A stretch of DNA of 64,000 nucleotides from Pseudomonas lactucae (lineage in GTDB: Bacteria > Pseudomonadota > Gammaproteobacteria > Pseudomonadales > Pseudomonadaceae). The position numbers were made by a program, and so were the translations under genes. The notes under the pieces were generated by a model, which ran no database searches, had not been told where the DNA came from, and saw only the letters and a list, made by a program, of their open reading frames with translations. This document shows positions 1 through 9,721 of this stretch, piece after piece; the stretch's first letter is position 1; each line of letters opens with the position of its first letter. The stretch is from NCBI RefSeq assembly GCF_016937615.1, contig NZ_JAFHKI010000027.1, positions 16,457 to 80,456 of the forward strand. The letters run 5' to 3'.

Positions 1-15
1 GAAGCGAATTATGCT

Positions 16-27
16 TTTGTATACAAA
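16..27. promoter_or_regulatory. Perfect 12-bp palindrome, possible GntR-type operator
   Basis: TTTGTATACAAA is a perfect palindrome in an AT-rich stretch downstream of the MarR gene. TTGTATACAA-like sites are typical of GntR/FCD-type repressors. The site would serve a gene off the left edge of the window. The operator role is inferred. Confidence 0.35.
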
Positions 28-74
28 TAAAGCAAATAATGTTTTTCATTATGTACTCAGAACTCGATGAAAGG

Positions 75-509
75 CTAATTCACCCCACTCAGTGCCTGGT
101 TGACCGCCAACCATCCGGCCACCGCCTCTTCCCCGGCTTCGCTGAACGCACGCTGCAAGAGCTTCACCTGTTCACGGCGCAACGACTGCTCGAAGCGCCG
201 CCCTTCGTCGGTCAACTCCAGCAGGCGTTTACGCTTGTCGGTCTCGGACGCAACGCTGTCCACCAGGTGCATTTCCTGCAATTGGCGCAGCGGCATATTC
301 AGCGCCTGCTTGCTCACGCCCAGCAATTGCAACAGCTCTTTGACGCTTGAGGCCGGGTAGCGCGCGATAAAAAACACAATGCGTTGGTGCACCCGGCTCA
401 AGCCCCGGCGTTCGAGCATTTCGTCGGCCTTGGCGGTAAACGCCTGGTAGCCGAAGAAGAACGCTTCCATGGCTCGTTGCTGGCTGGTCTGATTTTTAAG
501 GTCAAGCAT
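75..509 (-). CDS. MarR-family transcriptional regulator
   Basis: A 144-residue protein of usual MarR length. The winged helix lies at about residues 50-105: the recognition-helix region VKELLQLLGVSKQAL is followed by the basic wing DKRKRLLELTDEGR. The reading frame is open further upstream, but there it overlaps the divergent aminotransferase gene, so the ATG at 509 (MLDLKN) is the sensible start. It is divergent from the aminotransferase-GST pair with about 80 bp between, and probably controls that pair and itself. The ligand is unknown. Confidence 0.88.
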   Translation of the reverse strand: MLDLKNQTSQQRAMEAFFFGYQAFTAKADEMLERRGLSRVHQRIVFFIARYPASSVKELLQLLGVSKQALNMPLRQLQEMHLVDSVASETDKRKRLLELTDEGRRFEQSLRREQVKLLQRAFSEAGEEAVAGWLAVNQALSGVN

Positions 510-591
510 ATTGACGTATCCGCTCAAGTCGTCGTAATTTCGGTCAACCAGTTTGACGTATTTCCCACAACCTTTGCCAGCGGTGACCTCC

Positions 592-1758
592 ATGGCTTTC
601 TCTGAACGTGTTACGCGCCTCAAAAGCTCCCTGATCCGTGAAATCCTCGCGGCAGCCCAGCGCCCGGAAGTGATGTCGTTCGCCGGCGGCCTGCCGGCCG
701 AAGCCATGTTGCCGGCGTTGAACTGGGACGACATGCCACTGAACATCGGCCAATACGGCATGAGCGAAGGCGAGCCGCAATTGCGCGAACTGCTCGCCGC
801 GCAAGCCCGCGCCCTGGGCGTGCCGTGCCAGGCCAGCCAGGTGCTGGTGGTCAGCGGTTCCCAGCAAACCCTCGACCTGGCGGCCAAGCTGTATATCGAT
901 AAGGGCACGCAAATCCTGCTGGAAGGTCCGACCTACCTGGCCGCGTTGCAGATCTTCCAACTGTTCGGCGCCGAGTGTCTCACCGTGCAGTTGGAAGCCG
1001 ACGGCCCGGACCTGGCCGCGTTGCGCGCCAACCTCGAGCGCCACCATCCGGCCTTCATCTACCTGATCCCGACCTTCCAGAACCCATCGGCCGTGCGCTA
1101 CAGCGAAGCCAAGCGTGACGCCGTGGCGGCCCTGCTCGATGAGTTCGGCGTGACCCTGATCGAAGACGAACCCTACCGTGAACTGACCTTCGACGGCGGC
1201 AGCGCACGGCCGATCGTCAGCCGCTTGCACAAGGCCAGCTGGATCTACACCGGCACCGTTTCCAAAACCCTGTTGCCCGGCCTGCGCGTCGGCTACCTGA
1301 TCGCCAGCCCGGATCTGTTCCCGCACCTGCTCAAGCTCAAGCAATCGGCGGACCTGCACACCAACCGTGTGGGCCAGTGGCAGGCGATGCAGTGGATCGG
1401 TACCGAGCGCTATCAGCAACACCTGGTCCAACTGCGCAGCTTTTACCGTGAGCGCCGCGATGATTTCCAGGCTGCGCTCGAACGTCACTTTGGCGATCTG
1501 GCCGACTGGCAAGTGCCCCAGGGTGGATTATTCTTCTGGCTGACCTTGAAACAGCCGGTGGATACCCGCACTTTATTGCCCCAAGCGCTGGAGCAGAACG
1601 TGGCGTTCATGCCCGGTGAACCGTTCTTCTCCGAGCCGGACCAACACCTGGGCTCGTTGCGCCTCAATTTCAGCCATATCGACCCGGCCCGCCTGGATGA
1701 AGGTCTCTCGCGCCTGGCCGGCGTGGTCCGTCAAGCACAGCACGCGCAAGCGGCATAA
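592..1758 (+). CDS. PLP-dependent aminotransferase, fold type I (LysN/2-aminoadipate type)
   Basis: A 388-residue class I/II aminotransferase without a DNA-binding domain. The N-terminus MSFAGGLPAEAMLP is typical of the 2-aminoadipate/MocR-catalytic subgroup. EDEPYRELTF carries the conserved Asp and Tyr that contact the cofactor, and SKTLLPGLRVGYL holds the Schiff-base lysine. An in-frame ATG lies 39 bp upstream at 553; I prefer 592 because MAFSERVTRL begins the conserved region and GGTGA precedes it. The GST gene follows 10 bp downstream, so the two are probably co-transcribed. The amino-acid substrate cannot be read from sequence. Confidence 0.88.
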   Translation: MAFSERVTRLKSSLIREILAAAQRPEVMSFAGGLPAEAMLPALNWDDMPLNIGQYGMSEGEPQLRELLAAQARALGVPCQASQVLVVSGSQQTLDLAAKLYIDKGTQILLEGPTYLAALQIFQLFGAECLTVQLEADGPDLAALRANLERHHPAFIYLIPTFQNPSAVRYSEAKRDAVAALLDEFGVTLIEDEPYRELTFDGGSARPIVSRLHKASWIYTGTVSKTLLPGLRVGYLIASPDLFPHLLKLKQSADLHTNRVGQWQAMQWIGTERYQQHLVQLRSFYRERRDDFQAALERHFGDLADWQVPQGGLFFWLTLKQPVDTRTLLPQALEQNVAFMPGEPFFSEPDQHLGSLRLNFSHIDPARLDEGLSRLAGVVRQAQHAQAA

Positions 1759-1768
1759 GGGGAGCCCC

Positions 1769-2371
1769 ATGTACAAGGTTTATGGCGATTACCGTTCGGG
1801 CAACTGCTACAAGGTCAAATTGATGCTCAACCTTTTGGGCATACCGTATGAATGGGTGAATGTCGACATTCTCAACGGCGACACCCAGACCGCTGAGTTC
1901 CTGGCCAAGAACCCCAACGGCAAGATCCCCGTGCTGGAACTGGAAGACGGCACCTGCCTGTGGGAATCCAATGCGATCCTCAACTTCCTCGCCGATGGCA
2001 GCGAATTCTTGCCGACGGAGCCGCGGTTGCGTACGCAAGTGCTGCAATGGCAGTTCTTCGAGCAATACAGCCACGAGCCGTATATTGCGGTAGCGCGGTT
2101 TATCCAGTTTTACCTGAACATGCCCGAGGATCGCCTTGAGGAATATAAAACCACCCACAAGGGCGGCTACAAGGCGCTGAGGGTGATGGAGCGTCAGCTG
2201 CAGGCCACGCCGTACCTGGTGGGCGAGCAGTATTCGATTGCCGATATCGCGTTGTATGCCTACACCCATGTGGCGCATGAAGGCGGCTTTGACCTGGCGC
2301 TTTACCCGGCTGTGCAGGCGTGGTTGCAGCGGGTAGCCAGTCATCCCAAGCATGTGGCAATGCTCGACTGA
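1769..2371 (+). CDS. Glutathione S-transferase family protein
   Basis: A 200-residue cytosolic GST. The N-terminal thioredoxin-like domain (residues 1-80) starts MYKVYGDYRSGNCYKVKL and has the NGKIPVLELEDG segment with the cis-proline and the following E/S pair (WESNAIL) that bind glutathione. The C-terminal helical domain includes EQYSIADIALYAYTH, the usual GST signature around the N-capping box. It lies 10 bp after the aminotransferase and is probably in the same operon under the divergent MarR regulator. Its electrophilic substrate is unknown. Confidence 0.9.
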   Translation: MYKVYGDYRSGNCYKVKLMLNLLGIPYEWVNVDILNGDTQTAEFLAKNPNGKIPVLELEDGTCLWESNAILNFLADGSEFLPTEPRLRTQVLQWQFFEQYSHEPYIAVARFIQFYLNMPEDRLEEYKTTHKGGYKALRVMERQLQATPYLVGEQYSIADIALYAYTHVAHEGGFDLALYPAVQAWLQRVASHPKHVAMLD

Positions 2372-2380
2372 CTCACTCGG

Positions 2381-3289
2381 TCAAAAATGTGGGAGGGGCG
2401 GTGGTGTGTCAGACAGTTGGTCATTCAATAGATCAAAACACTGCCGCGCCGCCGGGCTCAGCCCCATGCCGCTACGACTGATCAGACCGATCTCACGGTT
2501 CACGCCGGGATGATCGATGTGGATGCGCTTCAACCCCTCCAGGCTGTCCGCCGCCGACTCCGGCAGCACGCTGATGCCCAAGCCCTGGCGCACCAATGCC
2601 AGCACCGTCGACATGTAGTTGGCCTCCATTCCTGCGTTCATCGTCAGCCGTGTTTCGTCAAACAAAGCGTCCACCTGCTCGCGCACACTGCTGTCGCGTC
2701 CGGTCAGGATGATCGGCTGGTCCGCCAGTTGCTCCAGGGTCAACCGGCGGTGGTGGGTGAGGGGATGCCCCAGCGGCACGAACGCACACAGTCGGTCATT
2801 CAGCACCGGCACGAAATCCAGCCCATGGCTCAGCCGCGCGCGTACGCCGATGCCGAAGTCCACCGCGCCCTCGCGCACCTGGGCATGGATACGGTGCGCG
2901 ACCAGGTCGTGCAAACGCACTTCAATCCCGGCAAAACGCTCGCGAAACAGACGCAAGGCCGGCGGCAGGGCGCCCGCGCACACTGAGGGCAGGGCGGCGA
3001 GGGTGACCACGCCGCGGCGCAAGGCCGCGAGGTCGCGCGAGCCGGTGACGATGTTGTCCAGGTCCAGCAGCAGCTTTTCCATGGGGCCACGCGCCTCCTG
3101 GCCGGCGGCGGTGATGCTCACATGGCGCGGGCTGCGGTCGAGCAGGGCGACACCCAGCCAATCCTCCAGCTGCTGCACCTGCACGGTGAGGGCCGAGGGT
3201 GACAGGTGCAGTTCGTTGGCGGCCTTGGTGAAGCTGCCGGTGCGGGCTACGGCAAGAAAGGCCTGAATGTGCTGGATAGAATTCTTCAT
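2381..3289 (-). CDS. LysR-family transcriptional regulator
   Basis: A 302-residue LysR regulator. The HTH at residues 5-65 reads IQHIQAFLAVARTGSFTKAA, followed by a substrate-binding domain (about 90-295). It is divergent from the CitMHS-AtuA-like operon with 125 bp between the starts, the usual arrangement for an activator of the adjacent catabolic genes with the substrate as coinducer. A short REP-like sequence (GTGGGAGGGGCGGT) lies immediately after its stop, inside the gap to the GST gene. Confidence 0.92.
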   Translation of the reverse strand: MKNSIQHIQAFLAVARTGSFTKAANELHLSPSALTVQVQQLEDWLGVALLDRSPRHVSITAAGQEARGPMEKLLLDLDNIVTGSRDLAALRRGVVTLAALPSVCAGALPPALRLFRERFAGIEVRLHDLVAHRIHAQVREGAVDFGIGVRARLSHGLDFVPVLNDRLCAFVPLGHPLTHHRRLTLEQLADQPIILTGRDSSVREQVDALFDETRLTMNAGMEANYMSTVLALVRQGLGISVLPESAADSLEGLKRIHIDHPGVNREIGLISRSGMGLSPAARQCFDLLNDQLSDTPPPLPHF

Positions 3290-3414
3290 AGCAATCGCTT
3301 CATTTTGTTTTTCCGAACGTGCCGGTCTGAATATTCCAATTTACAAAGACTAACCCGCTTCCAATACTCCAGGGAAAACAATAACCGGCCAAAAAGGCCG
3401 CTCTGGAGTAACCC

Positions 3415-4706
3415 ATGCTCGCTACCCTGGGTGTCATCACCATTCTGTGCCTGCTCGCTGCCGTCATGAGCAAACGCCTCTCGCCACTGGTGGCCCTGAT
3501 CGCCTTGCCGATCATCGCTGCGCTGCTTGGTGGGTTCGGCCTGCAAACCAGTGCCTTCATCATTACCGGTATCAAGAACGTCGCCCCAGTGGTGGGCATG
3601 TTTGTGTTTGCGATCCTGTTTTTCGGGATCATGACCGATGCCGGCATGCTCGACCCCATCATTGATCGTATCCTGCGCACGGTTGGCACGCGTCCTACAC
3701 GCATCGTCGTCGGCACCGCGACCCTGGCGCTGCTGGTGCACCTGGACGGTTCCGGGGCGGTGACCTTCCTGGTGACGGTGCCGGCGATGCTGCCGTTGTA
3801 TACGCGGCTGGGCATCGACAAACGCATCCTCGCCTGTGTCTGCGCGATGGCCGCCGGGGTCAACTTCCTGCCCTGGACCGGGCCGGTGCTGCGCTCGTCG
3901 GCGGCGCTGCATGTGCCGGTGGCCGACCTGTTCCAGCCGCTGATCCCGGTGCAGATCGTTGGGCTGATCTTTGTCTTCGCCTGCGCCTGGTGGCTTGGCC
4001 ACCGTGAAGAAAAACGCCTGGGCCTGGGGGCCGGCTCCAGCGTGGAGGCGGTGCCGCAACGGGTGCTCAGCGATGACGACGTCAAGCTGCGTCGCCCACG
4101 GCTGTTCTGGGTCAACCTGATCCTCACCGTGCTGGTGATGGTGGTGATGATCGCCGGCTGGTCGACCCGGTGGTGATGTTCATGCTCGGTACCGTGGTGG
4201 CGCTGTGCATCAACTACCCGAACGTCGACGCCCAGCGCGCGCGCATCGATGCCCATGCCAAAACCGCCCTGACCATGGCCAGCATCCTGCTCGCCGCCGG
4301 GGTGTTCACCGGCATCATGCAAGGCACCGGCATGCTCAAGGCGATTGCCGAAGTGGCGGTGGCGCAGATTCCCGCCGGCCACGGCAAGCTGATCCCTGCA
4401 GTGGTGGGCTTTATCTCCATGCCGCTGAGCATGCTGTTTGATCCCGATTCCTACTATTTCGGCGTGATGCCGGTGATCGCCGAAGTTGGCAAGGCCCTGG
4501 GTGTCGATCCGCTGCAAGTGGCCCAGGCTTCGCTGCTGGGCGTGCACACCACCGGGTTCCCGGTCAGCCCGCTGACCCCCGCGACCTTCCTGTTGGTGGG
4601 CCTGTGCAAGATCGAATTGGCCGATCACCAGCGCTTCACCATTCCGTTTCTCTTTGCCGCGTCGGTGTTGATGACCCTGACGGCATTGCTCCTGGGAGTG
4701 ATTTAA
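3415..4706 (+). pseudogene. CitMHS-family citrate/tricarboxylate transporter, single-base frameshift
   Basis: Two overlapping frames (3415-4176 and 4170-4706) together give a CitMHS-type transporter of about 430 residues, the normal family length. It is an inner-membrane protein with roughly 12 hydrophobic segments. CitMHS members move metal-citrate or related tricarboxylates with protons. The frame breaks at about 4160: adding one G to GGCTGGTCGAC makes the protein read AGWVDPVVMFMLG through the junction, and start to stop becomes 431 whole codons. It heads an operon with the AtuA-like genes, whose first ATG directly follows this stop. The lesion is probably a sequence error rather than decay, since the rest is well kept. 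Confidence 0.82.
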
Positions 4707-6031
4707 ATGAAAACCTTGCGCATCGGTTCCGGCGCCGGCTACTCCGGCGACCGTATTGAACCTGCCGTGGAACTGGCCGAACAGGGTGAGCTGGATTACC
4801 TAGTGTTCGAATGCCTGGCCGAACGCACCATCGCCTTGGCGCAGCAGGCACGTATCAGCGATCCACAGGGGGGGTATGACCCTCTGCTCACCGAGCGCAT
4901 GCAACGTGTGTTGCCTTACGTCGGCCGCCGTGAAGGGCACCGTCGCCTGCGGGTGATCACCAATATGGGCGCGGCCAACCCTGTGGCGGCAGGCATTGAA
5001 GTGCGGCGGATCGCCAGTGCGCTGGGCCTTGAACTCAAGGTGATGGCCGTGGTGGGCGATGACGTGTTGGACGTCCTGCGCCCCGAGCAGGTCTTGGATA
5101 ACGGCCAGACTGTGGGCGCCTTGGGTAAACGGATAATTTCCGCGAACGCCTACCTGGGCGTCGACGGCATCCTGGCGGCCCTGCGCGCCGACGCGACGTG
5201 GTGATCACCGGGCGCGTGGCCGACCCGTCATTGTTCCTGGCGCCGCAGATGTTCGAGTTCGGCTGGGCGCCGGACGACTGGCAGCGCCTGGGGCGCGGCA
5301 CGCTGGTGGGGCATTTGCTGGAGTGTGCGGGGCAGGTCAGCGGGGGGTATTTCGCCGATCCAGGTTTCAAGGATGTGGACGACCTGGCGCGGCTGGGCTT
5401 TCCGCTGGCTGAAATCGATGCGGAGGGCGAAGCCTTGATCACCAAGGTGGCGGGCTCCGGCGGGCGGGTCAGCCGCGCGACCTGTACCGAACAATTGATC
5501 TACGAAGTGCATGACCCGGCGGCGTACCTCACGCCGGACGTCACTGCGGACTTTTCCCAGGTGGGGTTTGTCGAGCAGGGCTTTGATCGCGTGCGTGTCC
5601 AGGGCGCAACGGGGCGCGCGCGGCCTGAGCAACTGAAGGTCAGTGTCGGTTATCTGGACGGCTGGATCGGCGAAGGGCAAATGTCCTACGGCGGCCCCGG
5701 CGCTGTCGCACGGGCACAGCTGGCGCGGGATGTTGTCCTTAAACGATTGGAGTTGATGGGCGTGAAGATGCAGGACGTGCGCGCCGAGTTGATCGGCATG
5801 GATGCGCTGCATGGCCCGCGCAGCAGTATCGAGCCCTGGGAAGTGCGTCTGCGCGTCGCTGCACGCTGTGAAGAACGCAGCGAGGCCGTGCGGGTCGGCA
5901 ATGAAGTGGAGACCCTTTACACCAATGGCCCGTCCGGCGGCGGCGGTGCCAGCAAGAGCGTGCGGCAGGTGGTGGCGGTGGCGTCGTTGCTGCTGGCGCG
6001 TGACGCGGTCAACCCGAGGATCGAAGCATGA
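4707..6031 (+). pseudogene. AtuA-like protein (DUF1446), single-base frameshift
   Basis: Frames 4707-5204 and 5198-6031 form one DUF1446/AtuA-like protein of about 441 residues. The N-terminal part begins MKTLRIGSGAGYSGDRIEPA and the second starts VVITGRVADPSLFLAP. AtuA-like proteins are named from the acyclic-terpene utilisation cluster, but their exact reaction is unsettled. Adding one G at about 5195 (GACGCGACG to GACGCGGACG) gives the expected ADADVVITGRVADP and a whole number of codons. The stop overlaps the next start by 4 bp, which indicates translational coupling. No geranyl-CoA carboxylase or other atu gene is nearby, so a terpene substrate is not supported here. Confidence 0.8.
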
Positions 6032-6348
6032 AGCTGCATAACCTGGCCCATTCCCGTACCGGGGACAAGGGCGACACCTCGAACATTTCGATCATTGCCT
6101 ATCGCGCCGAGGATTACCCGCTGCTGTGCGACCAGCTCACGGCTGAGCGCGTTGCCGAGTTTTTTGCGGGACTGCTGGAACCGGGTGCGGCGCCGGTGCG
6201 GCGTTATGAACTGCCGAATGTACACGCGCTGAACTTCGTGCTGCCGGGGATATTGCGCGGCGGCGTAACCCGCTCGCTGGCGCTGGATGCGCATGGCAAG
6301 TGCCTGGGCTCGGCACTGTTGGATCTGGACTTGGCAGTATCAAACTAA
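6028..6348 (+). CDS. AtuA-related C-terminal-like protein
   Basis: A 106-residue protein beginning KLHNLAHSRTGDKGDTSNIS, the conserved start of the small partner domain found after DUF1446 proteins (fused in some organisms, separate here). It overlaps the preceding gene by 4 bp (ATGA). It probably forms a complex or catalytic unit with the AtuA-like protein. The reaction is unknown. A REP sequence starts immediately after the stop. Confidence 0.82.
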   Translation: MKLHNLAHSRTGDKGDTSNISIIAYRAEDYPLLCDQLTAERVAEFFAGLLEPGAAPVRRYELPNVHALNFVLPGILRGGVTRSLALDAHGKCLGSALLDLDLAVSN

Positions 6349-6349
6349 A

Positions 6350-6374
6350 TGTGGGAGGGGGCTTGCCCCCACAT
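6350..6374. repeat. REP element
   Basis: TGTGGGAGGGGGCTTGCCCCCACA is an almost perfect palindrome of the common fluorescent-Pseudomonas REP type. It sits just after the AtuA-related gene, between convergent genes, and may act as a transcript end or mRNA-stabilising hairpin. Confidence 0.75.
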
Positions 6375-6391
6375 TGGATTGCACAAGTCTG

Positions 6392-6763
6392 TCAGACCGC
6401 GGCAAACCGCTTGTTCAGGTAATCGATGATCACCTTGGAGTCGTACATCCAGGTGGTCTGGCCATTCTCTTCGATACGCAGGCACGGGACCTTGATCTTG
6501 CCGCCTTGCTCCAGCAGGGTCTGGCGATCCTGCTCGTTATTTTTCGCGTCCTTGAGCGCCACCGGCACATTCAGGCGGTGCAGGGTGCGGCGGGTCTTCA
6601 CGCAGAACGGGCAGGCGTGGAACTGATACAGGGTCAGGCCCTTGGCTGCGTCATTGACCTGCGCTTGCTGTTCGGCGGGGCGCTGCTGTTTACGTGGGCG
6701 GGTCAGGAAGTCGCCCGCGATGATGACGTGGCCGAGACCGACTCGAAGTGCTTTGACGAACAT
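6392..6763 (-). CDS. Glutaredoxin/GST N-terminal domain protein
   Basis: A 123-residue protein. An N-terminal hydrophobic or linker segment (residues 1-45, including basic RPRKQQRP) precedes a glutaredoxin fold beginning LTLYQFHACPFCVKTRRTLH. The CPFC motif is the redox-active pair, and IKVPCLRIEENGQTTWMYDS contains the cis-Pro glutathione site. The start at 6763 (MFVKALRVG) is preferred over an in-frame ATG 21 bp upstream. It is probably a glutathione-dependent thiol-disulfide reductase. It is separated from folE by a strong terminator. Confidence 0.85.
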   Translation of the reverse strand: MFVKALRVGLGHVIIAGDFLTRPRKQQRPAEQQAQVNDAAKGLTLYQFHACPFCVKTRRTLHRLNVPVALKDAKNNEQDRQTLLEQGGKIKVPCLRIEENGQTTWMYDSKVIIDYLNKRFAAV

Positions 6764-6821
6764 GGCTGAAAGCCTCTTGCCCATGAAGAAGGGGTCGCAG
6801 CTTACCTGAATTTTGCAGGCG

Positions 6822-6855
6822 AAAAAAAACCGGCGATGAACGCCGGTTTTTTCCT
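6822..6855. terminator. Bidirectional intrinsic terminator downstream of folE
   Basis: The stem ACCGGCG/CGCCGGT with an ATGAA loop is flanked by an A-run on the left and TTTTTT on the right, so it can end transcripts in both directions. It lies 11 bp after the folE stop. Confidence 0.85.
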
Positions 6856-6865
6856 GCTTGGCCTG

Positions 6866-7411
6866 TTACTTGATCAGGCTGAGGAATTCGCTGCGGGTCG
6901 CCGCGTTTTCGCGGAACTCACCCAGCATCACCGACGTGATCATCGACGAATTCTGCTTCTCCACACCGCGCATCATCATGCACATGTGCTTGGCCTCGAT
7001 CACCACGGCCACGCCCAGGGCGCCGGTCACTTGCAGTACCGCGTCGGCGATCTGGCGGCTGAGGTTTTCCTGAATCTGCAGGCGGCGCGCGTACATGTCG
7101 ACAATCCGCGCCACCTTCGACAGGCCCAGCACTTTGCCGCTCGGGATATACGCAACATGGGCCTTGCCGATAAACGGCAGCAGGTGGTGTTCGCACAGCG
7201 AGTAGAGCTCGATGTCCTTGACCAGCACCATTTCGCTGTTGTCGGAGCTGAACAAGGCACCGTTGGTGACTTCTTCGAGTGTCTGTTCATAGCCGCGGCA
7301 GAGATACTGCATCGCCTTGGCGGCGCGCTTTGGCGTGTCAAGCAGGCCCTCGCGGGAGACGTCCTCGCCGAGTTGGCCGAGGATCGCAGTGTAGTTTTGT
7401 TCCAATGTCAC
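6866..7411 (-). CDS. folE: GTP cyclohydrolase I FolE
   Basis: A 181-residue type IA GTP cyclohydrolase, which converts GTP to 7,8-dihydroneopterin triphosphate, the first step of tetrahydrofolate synthesis. The zinc site is visible as [18 protein letters not shown] (Cys and His) plus the later cysteine in [15 protein letters not shown]. Length and the C-terminal EFLSLI match the short bacterial FolE proteins of pseudomonads. It is transcribed alone and ends in a strong terminator. Confidence 0.95.
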   Translation of the reverse strand: MTLEQNYTAILGQLGEDVSREGLLDTPKRAAKAMQYLCRGYEQTLEEVTNGALFSSDNSEMVLVKDIELYSLCEHHLLPFIGKAHVAYIPSGKVLGLSKVARIVDMYARRLQIQENLSRQIADAVLQVTGALGVAVVIEAKHMCMMMRGVEKQNSSMITSVMLGEFRENAATRSEFLSLIK

Positions 7412-7638
7412 AGGACGGTTTCCGTATGGGTTTCAGAGCGGTACGGTGTGTGCCTGTACCAATGTGAAGCGTTGTTTCAGCGCGGATGACCCGTTGTGCG
7501 CTGACGATTGGCGCACATAGTAGCGTAGGTAGGTCGTCAGGTGTATTGCTGGGCGAAGCTGACGCTCAACACGAGCGCTGTAACCCAGAATTCGAGGCTT
7601 CCTCGGCTGTGGGTCTGTGACTACCTCGTTACGCTAAC

Positions 7639-8849
7639 CTATGGTTTGTACGCGTGCCGCCTGTGAATATAAAAACAGACCGCAATTGACATGAGTGCAG
7701 TTAAAAATGCCATGCATGCAGCGACTACAAAAGGAGCCGGGCGGCCGGCTGCGGCTATTAACGCCGTTCCTAAAGACGGTCCGGTGATAACGCATAAGAT
7801 TTGGATGCTTCTAAAAGACATGGATATCCTTCCGATATTGTCAGGCGGGCATAGCTGTTGAAGGATTATGTGTGAGGCTATTATTAGCATCTCATAGCCA
7901 AATCCGTTCACAAACCACACCACCGGATAGAGATGGTTTCTGCCGGGAACCTGGAAAAATACCAATACCGCAGTCAGTACTAATGCAATGGAAAAAATAA
8001 TTAATGCATTTGACCGAAGCAGGATCTCATCCCTATCGTGTAATTTGAACTTTATCAGCAATGCCGCACCTATCGCGCCTGCGGCGGTTGATGAAATGAT
8101 TACTGAAAAACTGACGGGGGGCAAATCTTCATTGGCTAGAAAGGATGCCAAATGAGGGTCGTAAATTCCTAAAGCCAGCGAAGTGAGTAAAGAATACAAA
8201 AAGCCAATGCGCAGTTGAAAGGGCAAAGAATTAAATATAGAGAATCCTCTCAATATGTCACGATATAGCGAAAGAATTTTTGTAGAGGAATATTTAGGTT
8301 GTGTCTGGATCACTGAACAAATAGACATCAGGAGCGGAAGGCTTGCAAACACGGCGGCGGCCGACAAAAAGAATACATCCTTAGGTGACAGTATTACCGT
8401 TAACATGCCTGCAAGTAATGGCGCGAAAATTTTGGAAAATTGATCGGCGAGACTTGCGCAACTAAAAAAGATTTGCGCTCTTCAGCGATAATTAATTGCC
8501 GAGCCGTAATGGTAATCGAAGGGAAGTAAACCAGGTTGGAGATGCCTTTCAAAATAACAAATAGCAAAAAGATCTGAAGGTTTGGAGAGAGTGCCAGCGC
8601 TACAGTAGATGTTGCGCGAAGCAGGGCACCCGATACGAGTGTTTTTCTTACGTCATGTCGATCTATTAGTGTTCCTACGATAGGCCCTAGAAACAACATT
8701 GGAGCGCCCAAGCAAAATGCCAGGACAGCTATCGATGAAGGAGAGGCATTCCATAGATACACAGGTATAGTGAAAATCAGAAAAATATCAAGCCAAAGTG
8801 ACAGGCTGGACAGTGCTTGTACGAAAATAAGTTTACTTGAAGTATTCAT
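7639..8849 (-). pseudogene. MFS transporter, single-base frameshift, AT-rich
   Basis: Frames 8849-8400 and 8406-7639 form one MFS permease of about 403 residues. The motif-A-like loop GTLIDRHDVRKTLV follows the second membrane segment. The frame is lost at about 8447; one extra base there reads AQVS-x-DQFSKIFAPLLAGML and restores 404 codons. The gene is visibly AT-richer than its folE and Smr neighbours and uses more A/T-ending codons, which suggests acquisition from outside. The substrate is unknown; the nearest type is the NreB/EntS-like group of multidrug or metal efflux pumps. Confidence 0.78.
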
Positions 8850-9091
8850 TGTTACGGTCTGATTTTAAAAAGACGTGTCTTCTACAGTTAAAAGCTTCAT
8901 GCAGCGGTTCTCTGAATTATTGTGTTCGCAGGGTCGCGATACACTTAACCGTATGAGGGGATGTTGTGGATGTCAATTTGAAATCTTGGCTTTCGCTGTA
9001 TTTTAGTTGAGCTTGTGTAAGTCTTGCTTGGAGATGCCGGATTGTTCTGGTTTGGCTTTCCTACGTTTCGTAAATCCGCCTTCTGCCAGAT
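8850..9091. other. Intergenic region with no recognisable gene
   Basis: An AT-rich spacer upstream of the MFS gene and downstream of the Smr gene. It probably holds the MFS promoter. I see no gene or clear hairpin. Confidence 0.5.
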
Positions 9092-9648
9092 TTACTCATC
9101 CCGCCCTTCCATCATCGTCCGCTTGAGCATCACATACACCGCCCCCGCGCCGCCGTGGCGGGCCTGGCAGGAGGTGAAGCCAAGTACCTGGGCATGCTGG
9201 CGCAGCCAGGTATTGACGTGGCTCTTGATCATCGGCCGCTTGCCGTCCAGCCGCACGGCCTTGCCGTGGGTGACGCGCACGCAGCGGATTTCGAACTTGG
9301 TGGCTTCGGCGAGAAAGGCCCACAGAGTTTCCCGGGCTTTTTCCACGGTCATGCCGTGCAGGTCGAGGCTGCCTTCGAAGGGGATCTGGCCGGCTTGAGT
9401 TTGCGCATCTGGCTTTCCTGCACACCGTCGCGGGCCCACATCAGTTCGTCTTCGGGGCCGACATCGATCACGAACTGGTCCGACAGGCCATCCACGGTGG
9501 TGGCGTCGGTGCGCACGGTCGCGGCCTGGCGCAGTTTGGCAATCTGTGCCCGGTCGGCCTTGGGTTTGCCGGTGTCGGCGCGGTCGTGCTTGATCGGCTT
9601 GACGCCGCGCAGCTCGTTTTTGAACAGGGAAAAGTCGTCGTCTTGCAT
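9092..9648 (-). pseudogene. Smr-domain endonuclease-like protein, single-base frameshift
   Basis: Start at 9648 (MQDDDFSLFKNELRGVKP). The two frames join into a 185-residue YdaL/SmrA-type protein. The C-terminal Smr domain shows FEGSLDLHGMTVEKARE (the LDLHG catalytic motif) and THGKAVRLDG (the second HGxG-type motif). Smr domains nick nucleic acid and in some bacteria rescue collided ribosomes. One G is missing at about 9394 (AAGCCGG for AAGGCCGG, read on the minus strand); restoring it gives RKLKAGQIPFEG and 186 whole codons. Confidence 0.83.
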
Positions 9649-9721
9649 GGTGGCCTCCGCGAAGGGCGGCAGTTTACCTAATTCGCGGCAGCCGGGCGCA
9701 GGAAACGCTATCCAGGCGCCA

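Noticed and set aside
3286..4628. Long minus-strand frames opposite the CitMHS gene
   Set aside because: Composition is Arg/His/Gln-rich and non-hydrophobic with no family likeness, and the opposite strand encodes a clear transporter. They are shadows caused by high GC.
7412..7638. Possible small RNA between folE and the MFS gene
   Set aside because: No convincing promoter-terminator pair was found. The visible hairpins are short.
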